Shown here: positions 10,777-22,087 of the stretch, piece by piece
How the letters are laid out: each line of letters opens with the position of its first letter
How positions within the stretch are numbered: position 1 is the first letter of the stretch
NCBI GenBank assembly: GCA_022496205.1
Contig: WTXD01000003.1
Span: forward strand, 310,001-374,000
Direction: 5' to 3'
DNA: 64,000 nt
Origin: Gloeopeniophorella convolvens
Lineage: Eukaryota > Basidiomycota > Agaricomycetes > Russulales
The notes under the pieces: model-generated
Told to the model about the DNA's origin: nothing
The model's input: only the letters and a program-made list of their open reading frames with translations
Database searches by the model: none
Translations under genes and position numbers: made by a program

Positions 10777-13700
10777 CTATTCTTCGAAACCCCCCACCGC
10801 ACGCAAGCCCTCAACTACACGCTTGTACTCGCGGAGAAGCTCTTTAACTTCCGACAGGCGCAGGTCGTCCGCAGCGGCGTCGAGGAAGCGCTGGTTCGGT
10901 GGGGAGATGCGGAGGGCGATCGGGGACGGCGCCCGGCTCGACACAGGTGTCTCCACGCGATTGGCGGCGGGCGTCGGTGCGCGAGGCAGGGGAAGGAGCG
11001 AAGACCGCCTTGACGCCGGCGGAGAGCCCTGTGGAAACGTGAGCGATGACGCCCAAGAAACAAAGGCGCAAAGTATGTACCACGACCGGCTGGGCGGGCT
11101 GCGGCCCCGAGAGCCTCGAGAGCCCCGGCATGCTCGCGAGGCGGTCAGTAAGACTTTTCCGCGGGCGCCGCTTGCGCGTTGCGCGGCCCATCATGCTCTC
11201 GAAGCTGCGAATGCTGCGCGTGTCGTGCCGATCGTCGCCGTCGTCGTAATCCTCTTCGTCGTCGTCTTCCTGGCTCTCCTCACCCGTGCTGCCCTCAACA
11301 TCAGACCCGTACGCGGAGCCGCCACGGACGGAGGCAGGACGTGACGAAACCTCGACCAACATCTGGCCCGACTCCTCAGCCGTGGTGCCGACCGTGCTCG
11401 CGAATGAACGGGCGCGCTCGCGGCCAGGGAATGACGCAGCAAGGCTCGCGATGGAGAACCCACTTTCGCGGCGTAGAAGCCCAAAGCCAGGGCGCACCGC
11501 GTTCCACGGCGCCGCTTCTTGATCTGGAGTTGTGGCATCGGCTGATGCACCCTGCGCATCAGCGGAGGTCCCGGGGAGCAGCGCGCGGAGGACACCGAAG
11601 CCCTGATCGACGACGCCGAGGATGACTTTGTTTGCGGAGCCCGCGATGGCATCGACCTGCTGCTCGACCCCGCGCCGCAGGCGTGCGGGCACGCCTTCGG
11701 GCGAGAGTGGCGGGGCTTGTGACTCCAATGCTGCTCGACGAACGGGAATAGGCGTTAGGTCGGCGGTGCTGGAAAGGGGGTAAGATCGAGATGAAATCGC
11801 ACATGTGGAAAGGCAGACCTCATGACCTTCTTCTCGCTCTCTCCCAGCCCCAAGGCCTTCAGGTCGACGTTCTCAAGGAAATCAGCCACAGCCATAAGGC
11901 TGACCAGGCAGTAGCTTTCCTCTCCGCCGACGCGCTGATTCCTGAAGCGCTGCGTGTAGAGCAAGTGCGAAACAAGATGTTGCGGGTTTGCTTTGACAAC
12001 AGAAAATATCATCAGTGGGAGGATAATGTCCCCTGAGACTGGCGTTGGGGAAGACGGGCGAGAGGACTTCGAAGTCGAGGATAGGGAGCGTTGGTCCGGG
12101 GGAGCATCGTATGAAGGCAGGTACCCTTCACCAGTATGACTAGATACAACGGACGACGTATCGGATGTTGGCGGCGCCGGACCGTGAATTTCGTCAGGCG
12201 AGGCAACATGGATATGAGTCTCAGAAACAGGAGAGACAATAATCGGTGGAGGGTCTGGGCGCAGTGGTGCCGCCTTGTCGTCTCCGGGGTGTTCAATGTA
12301 GCTAGTGGGTACATGCGAAGTCTCGGGAGTCTTCTGATTCTCCAGCTCAGCTTCCGACTTGAGTCGAATTGGCGGCAGACGGGACAGGCCATCTAATGAC
12401 GACGTTAGCAGCCGTGATCGCAATACAGCCTAGAAAAGAGAGACACTTACCGACTACAGTCTTATGCGCCGCCACCAGCACAGCAGCCTTGTCCGCTGGA
12501 CAGCGCGTTTCCGAGCGTTCGAGCCGCGAGAGCGCTGCACAGAAGCGTGATGATGAGAATAGGCCATACAGCAGCGCGCGTTTCTAAGCACGCACTGTCA
12601 CCGCAGCTTCGCAGGACCGCCTCCACGCCCGCGCCTGCCGCGCCCACGTCGACGCCAAGGTGCTCCAAGCCCAAATCGAGCATATTGAGCGCGGCGACGC
12701 GGCTCGAGAGCGCTTCGTCGTGGGACGCGTCGTCGGATTTGGGCTGCAAATACAATCTTAAGGTAGGGATGAGCGCATATATCATAATGCAGATGTGCGG
12801 GGCCGACCTGTCATAGAACAGCAAGCAGATGACGCGCTCAACGGCCTCTAGGATCTCACGCGCGTGCTGCTCGCCCACGGCCTTGCCGTTCAAGCGGCGC
12901 TCTCGCGCTTTCTCTTGCTCGACTTCCAGGAAGTTGTCGCGGGTCGGTTTCGCAGTCACTGGGCTGACCCCAGAGAGCAGGTCTTCTTCAAGTTCCGCGT
13001 AGAATCCCTGGAACTGGGCCGATAGCTCTTCGGCAGTCTCCTGCGGGGGGTCGATGATATATGGCGGTGGCGCCGCGGCGATGCGCTTCGCACTAGTGCT
13101 CTTCACGAAAGGGTATAATCCATTAGTAAATTCATGGACGCGTTCAATGGCCCAAGACGGCGCGCCGGATTCCGATAGCGCCTCTTTGACTTCATTCTTG
13201 AGTGCTTTATTGATCGCTTTGCTCACATCTTTCCGCACAATGCGACGGTCGATCGTATATGCTGGGACCTCCACCGCATGCTCATGCTCTGCATTTGTAG
13301 CTGGCGGCGTTGGTGCGGGAGTTGTAGGGGCAGACGTTTTTCCAAACAAAGAGGCAAATGAAGAAGACAGGCGCGATGTGCTTGTCTGGGAAGTAGCGCG
13401 CTGGCCGGGCCGTGGTGGGAGGGGGGGCTTGGCAATGACGTGTGGGGGTAAAGGGAGGGTGTGCGTGTGCGCAGGGAGCGTGAACGTTGGATACGGCTGA
13501 GAAGGCGGCGACGCGGGGACGTGTGGCAGAGGAGGAAGAGACGCTAGCGTAGACGCGCGCGTCGATGGCACCAAGAGACCTTCGAAAGACTTGGAGCCAG
13601 GAAGGATAGACGATCGGAGTGTCAGCGTTTCCCTATGAAGCTGTTTAGCAACCGTTGGCGCGCAGGAGGACCAGTATCCTCACCCTACAAGCACGCCTCG

Positions 13701-14355
13701 TAGCCCTGACAGCGTCACTATAGGAATGGGGTCTCCAGAAGGACCGTCGCACAGAGCGATATGATCCCTCACAAAGTCAGCCGTAATGTCGGTGTGCCCT
13801 CCATTCTCGAGCGGCAGCAATAACGTCGCCTGCAAATGGGGCAGGTAAGTACCACATCGCCGCCGACCGCGAATGATGCACACACACCCTCCCGACGGCC
13901 AGGGCATTCCAGATATCTGCCCAGTCTGGATTGATCTCGTGCTCCGCTACGAGCTTCTCTAGGATCTCCCAGCCCACGCTGCCCGTCTCGAGGCCCACCG
14001 ATTGCGCGCCCGCCTTGAGGTTCATGAGCTGCAGCTTGTTCGCCGCCATGCTCCCGCCCGGCTGCTGCTGGGGAGATACAGACAACGGAGACTGAAGGGT
14101 AGTCACCGTGGTCGGTGCAGTGCGGTGTCGAGGGGTATATGTCGCATAGCGCGCCGCCGTAGCAGCGCCATCCTGAGCTTCTGATGTGGGTGGTGCAGCA
14201 ACGGAGGCGGACGAGGGTATCGGAGACAACAACGGGTGTGCGGTGAGAGGCTCGCGGGTGAGCGACGGTGCAGGCGAGGGGACCCGCTGGATGAAGTTGC
14301 CCTGGCTGCGGCCTATCGACCCTGCGGGAAAGAGGTCGTCGCGTTTATTCGACAT
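10777..14355 (-). CDS. VPS9-domain guanine nucleotide exchange factor for Rab5-type GTPases
   Basis: Eight exons close in frame: 14355-13897, 13829-13684, 13632-12808, 12756-12596, 12534-12451, 12392-11819, 11768-11081 and 11028-10777 (1062 aa). An upstream in-frame ATG at 14448 would add 31 residues. The centre is a VPS9 catalytic region. A helical bundle (EAVERVICLLFYDRLYLQPK, DDASHDEALSSRVAALNML) leads to CPADKAAVLVAAHKTVVDGL, then SGDIILPLMIFSVVKANPQH and LYTQRFRN, with YCLVSLMAVADFLENVDL closing the domain. Proteins of this type load GTP on Rab5/Vps21 at early endosomes. The N-terminal 350 residues are Ser/Pro-rich with a short ordered segment. The C-terminus carries acidic and Arg/Ser tracts and ends in a helix (VKELLREYKRVVEGLRAV). 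It is longer than yeast Vps9 and closer in layout to Muk1-like proteins. The 51-nt intron 12757-12807 is in frame and stop-free. Confidence 0.88.
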
Positions 14356-15424
14356 CGTCGCCGTCGAGCAAGCGGAGCGCGGCGCCTTGCCGCCCAGCTG
14401 CGGCGCCCAATTGGGAAAACGTGGTACGTGCGACTCGCACTCGATCATTCATTATACTTAGATCCCATCCACACCACCCGACCCCCGCTGGTGCGCTGAA
14501 GCTTGACGAGAGTAATCATCTGTCTCATAATCCCCGTACTGCTTAAGGAAACGCTTCCCCGACTGTGAGCAATCCCCTGAACCTGGTCGACAGAGGGTCC
14601 AGCACACCATGTATGGATCTACTCTACCATATGATGGTAACTAGTGACACTGCGCTGTTGTGTTCAGGATCGTCGACGAGAGTGCTTCCAAACACCTCCG
14701 GTACCGCATACTGCACGCCTTGAATATTGAATCCCTGTTCCAGGGTCACGGAGGGTGCATAATCCTTGCTCATTGCACTGCGCCTACTGGCCCTGTTTCT
14801 TTTCATGCACAAGCAGTGGGCGAATGACCACACTTCGCGGCAGTGCTCCAAGGGTTTCGCGTGGACTCGTTGTCAGCTGTCATCGGTGTCGTAAATCATG
14901 ATGTTCCCTTCAAGTTTTCCTGGCGATCGCCTGGAATTAATGACCTCCGCGTCGTACAATATTTGCCAAGGAAGTGTTCCTCGTAATGTATAGATGACTG
15001 CCGCAGTGTGCTGTAGTGCCGCCTGTCTAAGTTTCGCAGCCCTGAGAGACAATCACGACCCCGCCAGCGATCCGCAGCTGCAGGTGCCTCAATTTGCCCA
15101 AGATATCGCACTAGAAGACCCCCAAGTGGGCAACGTACGCTAGGGCCTGGTGGGTTAGGAAACGATCAGTTTCATACGTTCCTGAAACGAGAGGGACAGA
15201 AGCTGTCGTTGCGCCCGCAGAGCTGGCTTACATAGGCAGCCATCATCATTGCAACAGTGACGGAACGGCGCGGGCGGGGGCGTGAGATCCATCTGGGATC
15301 CACGGAACCAGCAGACGCCCATATGTGATGATCCAGGGGATACGCGCGCTCGCATCGACATCCATCACGTCCTCCCGTTCCACACCACCCGGCAACTAGT
15401 TCACTCAGCGGTCCCTTGAGCCTG
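14356..15424. other. Divergent intergenic region
   Basis: About 1.07 kb between divergent genes (VPS9 GEF on minus, coiled-coil protein on plus). Composition is less GC-rich than the genes. No coding frame is convincing. It should hold both promoters. Confidence 0.5.
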
Positions 15425-16316
15425 ATGGCCCACCAGCCCCCATCATCAACAGAACGCGTCGAACGCGCCGACCTCGACAGGCACGCGTTCGCACAATACA
15501 TCCTCGAAGAGCACGGCACGTACTTCCCAAAGTGGGCCTCTGCGGACATAGCAGCTGGCGCGGCGTCGCTCACGGGGCCCTGCACGCTGCAGGTTCGCCG
15601 ATATGCCCACGGCGGGCCAAGCAGCGGCTGCAGAGTCAACGGCCGAGCTGAAGCAGCGCGCGCATCAGCTGCAGACGCAACACACCGCGGAACTCGAGAA
15701 GCTCTACGCGCATCAGGCCGCACAGTACCTCGACGATGCGCTCGATCGGTACTTGGCGCAGAATGATGCGGCGGATGACGGGTACGCGGGGCTCATCGAC
15801 GTTCGTCGTTCTCTTCCTCCTGCGAACGTTCCCATGAGCTTCGTGATGTTCGTGCACAGGACTTGTATGCCCGCCCGCGGCGCGGGGTGACGGAATTAGA
15901 AGCACGCTTCGACCGCGAAACGACGCTCGTGCGATACGCGCAGGTGAAGACTCTCGATCCGCTGCTGAGGAGTATTGCAGATAAACAGAGGCAGGAGGAG
16001 CGACGGCGCCGGGAAACGCGCTTCCCATCGTCTGCGAGCGAGTTCATGGCAATCCCGGACAGGGATTTACAGCAGCGCATCGCCCGGTTCTTGTCCTCGA
16101 AACCAACAGACCAAGACAAGATAATGTCGGAACACGGCTGGGCGTGGCGACAGACGAGGGATCTCAGAGATGTATTCAACACGGATGTACGTAGGGTTGA
16201 TCTGACTCATCGCGCACCGCCTGCTGAGACGGGTTTTGCAGCTGGGATTCAGAGAGGAGATACGACGCAGGATGGTGGTTGTGAGAGATCCACGACGAAA
16301 GCCGACCCTCCCGTAG
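15425..16316 (+). CDS. Unrecognised coiled-coil protein, 238 aa
   Basis: Exons 15425-15531, 15593-15800, 15860-16186 and 16242-16316 close in frame (238 aa). The introns are 55-61 nt with good GT...CAG ends. The start MAHQPPSSTERVERADLDRH is the only nearby ATG in frame. The protein is mostly helical and charged, with an Ala/Gln/Glu-rich coiled coil (TAELKQRAHQLQTQHTAELE) followed by basic helices (RQEERRRRETRFPS). It ends in REEIRRRMVVVRDPRRKPTL. No signal peptide, membrane segment or catalytic motif is visible. The consistent splice phases argue that the gene is real. I do not recognise the family and suggest no function. Confidence 0.65.
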
Positions 16317-17313
16317 CTCCGCGGGGTGAGTCAGTCCTTGTGGCGCCACAGTAGATACATTCGCAGCGTTGCGAGTGGACATGTGAACAATCGCTCATGG
16401 GATCTGTCAGATCGATTCGTCGAAGGCGTGGACGGATCGGTGCTAATCGCGGGCACGTTTCAAGAACACCAGGGCCAGATGATGGGCGGCGGCGTTGGCA
16501 TCGTGGGTGTTGTGCGTTGTGTGTTTGGATATCTCAGGATTCGTGTATATGGCAGGCGCGTTCTGAGGATGTTCAGCCTCGGTTGGGCTGTAAATACAAT
16601 AGATATGATGCATGGCGACGTAGCTCCGCCGCTTCCGCCGATGGACGATAGGGAACGTGGAACGATCTGGGGAAAAGCACATGCGACGGCAGAGGACGCA
16701 TACGTCGGCATCCGATAAACGTGGCCTCGCTCGGACGGAGCGAGATGTGAATGCAGTCAGGCTGTTCGTTATTTGCTCGTCCGGGAAGGCCGAGGGGAGG
16801 CAGACCACCATGGCGGGCTCTGCGTCGGGCTCTGTGAGGCTTGAAGGAAAAGCAGTGCCCGGAAACCGGGGCGAGGGCGCCGGGGAGAGATGTGCAGTGC
16901 TCGATCAACTGCTTCGGCACAGCCAGGACATGGACACCCGCAATATCCAGGAGGACGCGCCTGAGAGCCGCCAGTGCTCTGAGCGATGAGCACATCTACA
17001 TCATCATCATCAGCTGCTCGTGTCCGCCGCAGCCGCCTCCCAGACCAATCACCGCCCCATCTCTGATTCACAGCCCTTTCCCTCCTCGTACACGTCGGAC
17101 AGGGCCGCTGTCTCCGCCCCGCCATTGGACGCTATCCGCCCCCGCAAGCGAAGTCCCTATAAATTGGCACTTGAGAGTTCGGCGTGGTTACCATTCACCT
17201 GCCCGTTACGTCTTTACAAATTCCACCCGAAGCTTCTGCGCGCTCGACTCCGATCCCGCCTGTATAAACGTCCGCCTCCACGCTAAAGTTCAACTACTTC
17301 CCTCCGCCTCGTC
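16317..17313. other. Intergenic region
   Basis: About 1 kb between two plus-strand genes. Open frames here overlap on several strands and none looks like protein. The right part holds the core promoter of the Bud6-N gene. Confidence 0.5.
17121..17164 (+). promoter_or_regulatory. Core promoter with inverted CCAAT and TATA box
   Basis: GCCATTGG (inverted CCAAT) is followed about 30 bp later by TATAAAT at 17158-17164. The ATG of the Bud6-N-like gene is 150 bp downstream. A second TATAAA at 17263-17268 is closer to the ATG and more likely lies in the leader. Confidence 0.4.
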
Positions 17314-17877
17314 ATGTCCACTGCTACACGCCAATACATGCCTCCCAACGGACGACTCCAGACGACCAACCTGGTGCGCATCATGATCTGCATCTCACTG
17401 CTTGGCGCATCTCGGCTAATTGCTGTTCATGACCGTAGCGGTACCAATCGGACGTGCCTCGCGCCGTCGCCACTTTGCTCGAGACCACCAAGCAGCTGCA
17501 GGAGATGCTGCGCCTCTGGGCCATGTCTCAAGCAACAGAGCAGCACGTCAGCGACCTCTACGTGCGTTTGGGCAGCGAGTTTAACTCGACTGTCGTCGCA
17601 TTCCAAAACTTTGGAATTGACATGAGGTGTGCTAGCGTTCTTATTGCGCCCTTGGTACCCGGTGCTCACGTCGTGTGACCTTTGCAGTGACATCTACTCG
17701 ATACCACAAGACCTGCGGGCGGTGCTCGAGGCATGTCTCAGCGAGGACGCGTCTGCGCGCGCGCTGAACACCTATCTGCCGCGGGTGCGGCAAATCATCG
17801 CGACGCTGCTGCGCGGGCTGCAGAGCAAGCAAGCAGCGTATTGGAAGGCAATCGGGGAAGCTCCAGCAGGGTATTGA
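17314..17877 (+). CDS. Stand-alone Bud6/Aip3 N-terminal domain protein
   Basis: Exons 17314-17373, 17439-17626 and 17688-17877 close in frame to 145 aa. The segments VPRAVATLLETTKQLQEMLR, QATEQHVSDLYVRLGSEFNS and FQNFGIDMSDIYSIPQDLR, then LPRVRQIIATLLRGLQSKQ, follow the N-terminal core of Bud6/Aip3. Bud6 is a polarisome protein that binds actin and formins at sites of polarised growth. Full Bud6 proteins are several times longer and carry a C-terminal actin and formin-binding part. Here the frame stops shortly after the N-terminal domain (AAYWKAIGEAPAGY), and the following 700 bp do not resemble Bud6. It is therefore either a genuine short paralogue or a split domain. The nearest downstream gene is unrelated. 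Confidence 0.75.
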
Positions 17878-18614
17878 AGCGTGGAGAAACCGCGGCGCAA
17901 GATGCCACCGCTGGCGCGGGTCCCGGGTGCGCATCCTGGGTGCGCGCGCAAAACATTAGCTTAAACGGTACGGATAATATTTGGCACGGACGCATGGGTC
18001 GCTTCGCCTGGTCGCATCTCCTCACCCACGGTGTATAATTTATCGTAACACACACATGTTCTTGTATAGCAGCGCAGATATCCGTATATCCTATATATAT
18101 GCCCGAGCGCGGCTTCGATTCGACCAACGGAGACGGGTATGAACCTGTGAGCCTGTGAGCTGCGAAGCCAAGAACAGCATGGGCGCCGAGTATGCGCCGA
18201 CGCTCAGCTGGACAGCATGTGCGAAATTTTTGAAGACGCATGCAGCAGTTGCCGTGGGACGCTGGTCGCATTGCTTCGGTGTCAGTGTGCTGCGCACGTT
18301 GAAATTGGGCGTAGTTCTGCGCAGAAAGACCCGTAGCAAAGCTTGTCGGATAAGCAAGCAAGCGAGGCGGTAGCACATCGAGAAGGTTCTGTGGGCGGGC
18401 GGGAATGAGCGGATGGAAGAACCTGCAGAACCTGCAGTACTTGGTGAGAACGAGGAGAGATCGGCCCAGACGCATGCGATCGCGCCGGTGCACATGCAAG
18501 AGGATCGATGACGATCATGTGGCCGTGCGGCCGGGTAGCAGCGGTCCAAGGCTCCGGGGCGCTGCGGCCACACCGCTGCACGGCACGGCCCGCTCTTCTC
18601 ACCCTCTCCGTCGC
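17878..18614. other. Intergenic region
   Basis: About 740 bp between two plus-strand genes. An AT-rich patch (18040-18095) follows the Bud6-N stop and may hold its polyadenylation region. An in-frame extension of the next gene upstream of 18615 (from 18405) is open but basic and unlike protein. Confidence 0.45.
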
Positions 18615-21448
18615 ATGTTTCGCCCATGGCACCCACCAGCACACCATGCTGCCTCCTCTAGCCGTGCCCACCCCCGTGCGCCCACCACAGCTTCCCACAC
18701 AGAGGATGCTCAGCCGAACGAGTCAATAAACAAACGCCAGCGCGCCCCGCCTTCTGTCAGTGTCGTGACATCACATCCTTACAGCCAGCCCGTGCGCCCG
18801 GACGAGCGCGGGCGTGGGCGCGGACGTGGGACGGATCGGAGAGGGAGGGGAGCGCGGCCTCCCGCTCACCAGGCTGGCCCATCTGGGCCGCGGAACCCTT
18901 CGATGCCTGTGAGACATGCTCCGCAGCCCGAGCAGACCATTCCTGTTCCGCGACCCCAGGTCGCTGTGCTGCAACCTTCCATTGCTCCTATCAGCTCGCC
19001 CGCGCCTAAGCCGTCACATAATGCTGCTGCTTCGGCGCCAAAACGCCCACTACCAACGCCGTCAATGCCATCTTCAGGCGTGCGACCACCAAAACGCCAG
19101 AGATTGGAAGAATCGTCTGGTGTCTTCGTAAAGCATGAGCCTCCCGCAGAGGCGTCGATTCCGGACCCTGCGCCATCTCTTCCCCCTTTACCTGTGAAGT
19201 CTGAGGGCGATTACAAGCCCGAGCTAAAGCGCAGTGTATCTCCGGAGGTACCCACAGAGCCACAGCTCATCACAGCCGGTTCCAAGAGATATGCACCTGT
19301 CCCGCCAGAATGTTTAAAGTCGAGCTCGAATTACAAAACGGCCAGAAAAGCCTGGGCCAGGAGAGAGCAGGAGGCGTTGAAGAGATCTGGGCTGAAGATA
19401 GTGCGGACGTTCATTCGGTGCGTATACGCTGCTATTCGCATCCGACGAGTTCTTATTTTCTCTCCAAATAGGGATGACGGGATGGTCATCGATTGGTATG
19501 CCCGCTCTGAACGTTCGGTCTACCCGGGCTGACTGAACTACACAGGGAGTCTGACGACCCTGGGATGTCTGAAATGGCTTCTGTCATAGAGCAGGCACTG
19601 CAGATGAACGACGATGCGGTTCGGGGCCCCTCGCGGCCGGGCAAACGAAAGATGCGAAGCCGTACGCCTCTACCCCCGGACGTTGAGCGAGGTTTCGAGG
19701 ATGACGCGAACAGGGCTTCTCCCGCTGCTGAAGAGACCACTCGGGTGTCTCTTCCAGTCGACGGCGCACCGACGCCGGCCGGACACTCCGCAGCGCCGAA
19801 CCCTGGTCAGCCTAGCGCGTTCCCTGCGCCTCTGGGTTCACAACCACCCACTCAACCACAGTGGCTTCCACCATATATAGGTACAGGGCTGCAAGTTGCC
19901 GCGCAGAGCTCTTATCTTCCACAGCATATACTTGCCTTCCTTGGACTGTACAACGAGTACGGCCATCCAACTACACCTTTACCCGCATCCTTCGCCGGTG
20001 GCTCCGGCACTCAGGGTCCTGCGGACAGCCAGATGCTGGATGTTCGTGGACTAGACTCGATGGCCCCTCTAACAGGGAGCCAGCTTCTTCGAGCCTACAA
20101 CATTCCGTCCGACCTGCTTCGCAGCCACGTGATCACGCACCCCAGCGTCGCAACCTACTCCCTCTCCTTCACAGGGCGCTCCAGCGACTCTCCAGCACAT
20201 GTTGAAGCGCACGCGGGAACTCACCCGCACGTCATCCGAGCACCACCAACCGCCGACACCTTCGCCGACCCCGTCCTACTCCTCACCTCGCAGACTCCAC
20301 CCGGCTCCTGCGCGACCGCGCACAGGCAGCCCCTTAGCGCCGGCCGCGGACCCTGCTGAAGTGGTCGCGGCGGCAATAAACCAGAGCTCCCAACTCGAGC
20401 GCGCGTCGCCAGAGAACACACCGACATCTACGCCGTTGCGTCGGTACCAGAAGCGACCGCCGAAACCGACCGAGCTACCAACCCGCAATGGCGGGAGGGC
20501 ATCCATCACTCCCAGCGAGGCGAGTAGCCGCGCACCGGACGTCTCGCCTGCGAGGCGGTTCTCGTCGCCTCCTATCGCTGTGCTGGCTCCTGAGGCGTCT
20601 TCCCCCGAAGGCGTGAAGATGGAGCTACCCGAGTCGGGTGAGGGCTTCGACGAACTCGAGCCCGAGCTTGAGCTTGAGCTGTCGTACCCGCCCTCGCCCT
20701 CGCCTCCGCCTCAAGACGTCCCGCCTGACATACCTGTAGCTCCGCCACCTCTCGAAACGCAGCCTCCCGCCGAGCTAGAGCCGGAGCCAGAACCGCCCAC
20801 CGTCACTCAAGCGCCAGAACTACCCGCTGAGCCAGAGCCGAACAAGTGGAAGCTGTCGGGCCAGAGCTAGCACAATCCCCGCCTCCCACCATCGCCGCGC
20901 CGCCTTCGGAAGCAGAACAACAGCCCGCGCGCTGGCCGCCGTTGCACTCCACCCGTCTACACTCACAGAAAGCACCACAATGCGCCACGCGGCGCTCAAC
21001 TTTCTCGAGCGCTACTGCCAGACGTTCGACCTTGCGCGCGACGCGCTCGCCGCAGCCTACGTGCCCGACGCGTCCTTTTCGTGCGCCGCCCGCGGGCTGC
21101 GCGCGCGCGGCCGCGATGCGGTGCTCGGCGCGCTGCGTGCGCTGGGCCCGGATGTCCTGTGCTGCGGGCAGCGCGTCGACTATGACGTGTCGCACCTCGG
21201 CGCGGGCGTGCTGCTTGTTGCTTACGGGACGCTCGAGAGCGTACCTGGGGGGCGCCGGGTCGGGTATACGATGGCGTTTGTGCTGTGCGCGCCAACGGAT
21301 GGCGAGGGCGAGACCGGGGGGTGAGCGTCGTTTGTTGTCTTCGTGTATTTTTGGTTGGGCTAATGCGGTTGTTTGTAGGGCCGAGGCTGCCGTGCCGTGG
21401 CCGCTCGTTGCGATGGCGCACCAGATGGTGCTGCGGCATGCGTTCTGA
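18615..21448 (+). CDS. Long disordered protein with a C-terminal NTF2-like domain
   Basis: Proposed exons are 18615-19417, 19472-19495 (24 nt), 19546-20128, 20175-20845, 20973-21284 and 21379-21448 (820 aa, phases consistent). The first 700 residues are Pro/Ser/Arg-rich, with RG repeats (ERGRGRGRGTDRRGRGA), SUMO-like sites (VKHEPP, PVKSEGDY) and acidic Pro-rich tracts. The last 120 residues fold like NTF2. They start LNFLERYCQTFDLARDALAA, then FSCAARGL and YGTLESVPGG, and finish PWPLVAMAHQMVLRHAF, resembling the NTF2-like part of Mex67/NXF export factors. No LRR or UBA domain is present, so I do not call it Mex67. The junction 20846-20972 is weak. Two separate genes, with the NTF2 protein starting at the ATG at 20980, are possible. 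Confidence 0.55.
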
Positions 21449-22087
21449 CTTTCTCTTTGGGTATTGTGGACCGTACATATGCGCGTACCGTCGCGCTGTG
21501 TTGTAGCACTACTACGCTCAATTCCTGCCTCCGTCTCCCCGTCTCGCATGATCACGCAACACTTCTTTATGCTTTATCGCTTATTTAGTGTGCTCTTGCG
21601 ACTTCAATATCGTGCGGCCACCCCACGCCCGTGTTTCAGATGCTCCGGCACCGCGCACTTACGACACTGTAACGTTTAAGCTATACTGTCGCGGCGCGCT
21701 CCCGATCTCACGACATACATTCGTCTGGTTCTGATCCACCGCCATCAGCGATCTGCCGCTCGGCCCCTGGCTCTGTCGATGCCACAAAGCCGGAAACCGT
21801 GACAAGTGTGTAAGTAGGTAACATGTTTTAAGTGTGCCTTTGTCCGGCCAGATCGTGCTGTCGACCTCGGCGCCGTGCCCTCAATTGTGATGTAAGGTAA
21901 AGTGGCAGCTGATTGTATTGGGTCTGGACAGGGTGATGTCAGCAAGCGGCGAGGTGCGTGCGCGGCACGTGGCGTTGTTAGGATCGCAGGCCCTTGCCAA
22001 ACAACGCGAGGCGCGCGTACGGGCCGCGCCGGCGCTCGGCTCTCCGCGCACCCAACTCGAACTCCCCGTTCGACTTTAAGAACACAT
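21449..22087. other. Intergenic region upstream of CWC27
   Basis: About 640 bp between plus-strand genes, with an AT-richer first half. No gene is seen; it should contain the CWC27 promoter. Confidence 0.5.

Noticed and set aside
20980..21448. Calling the NTF2-like domain gene Mex67/NXF
   Set aside because: No LRR, RNP or UBA domain can be seen in the joined protein, so only the domain is named.
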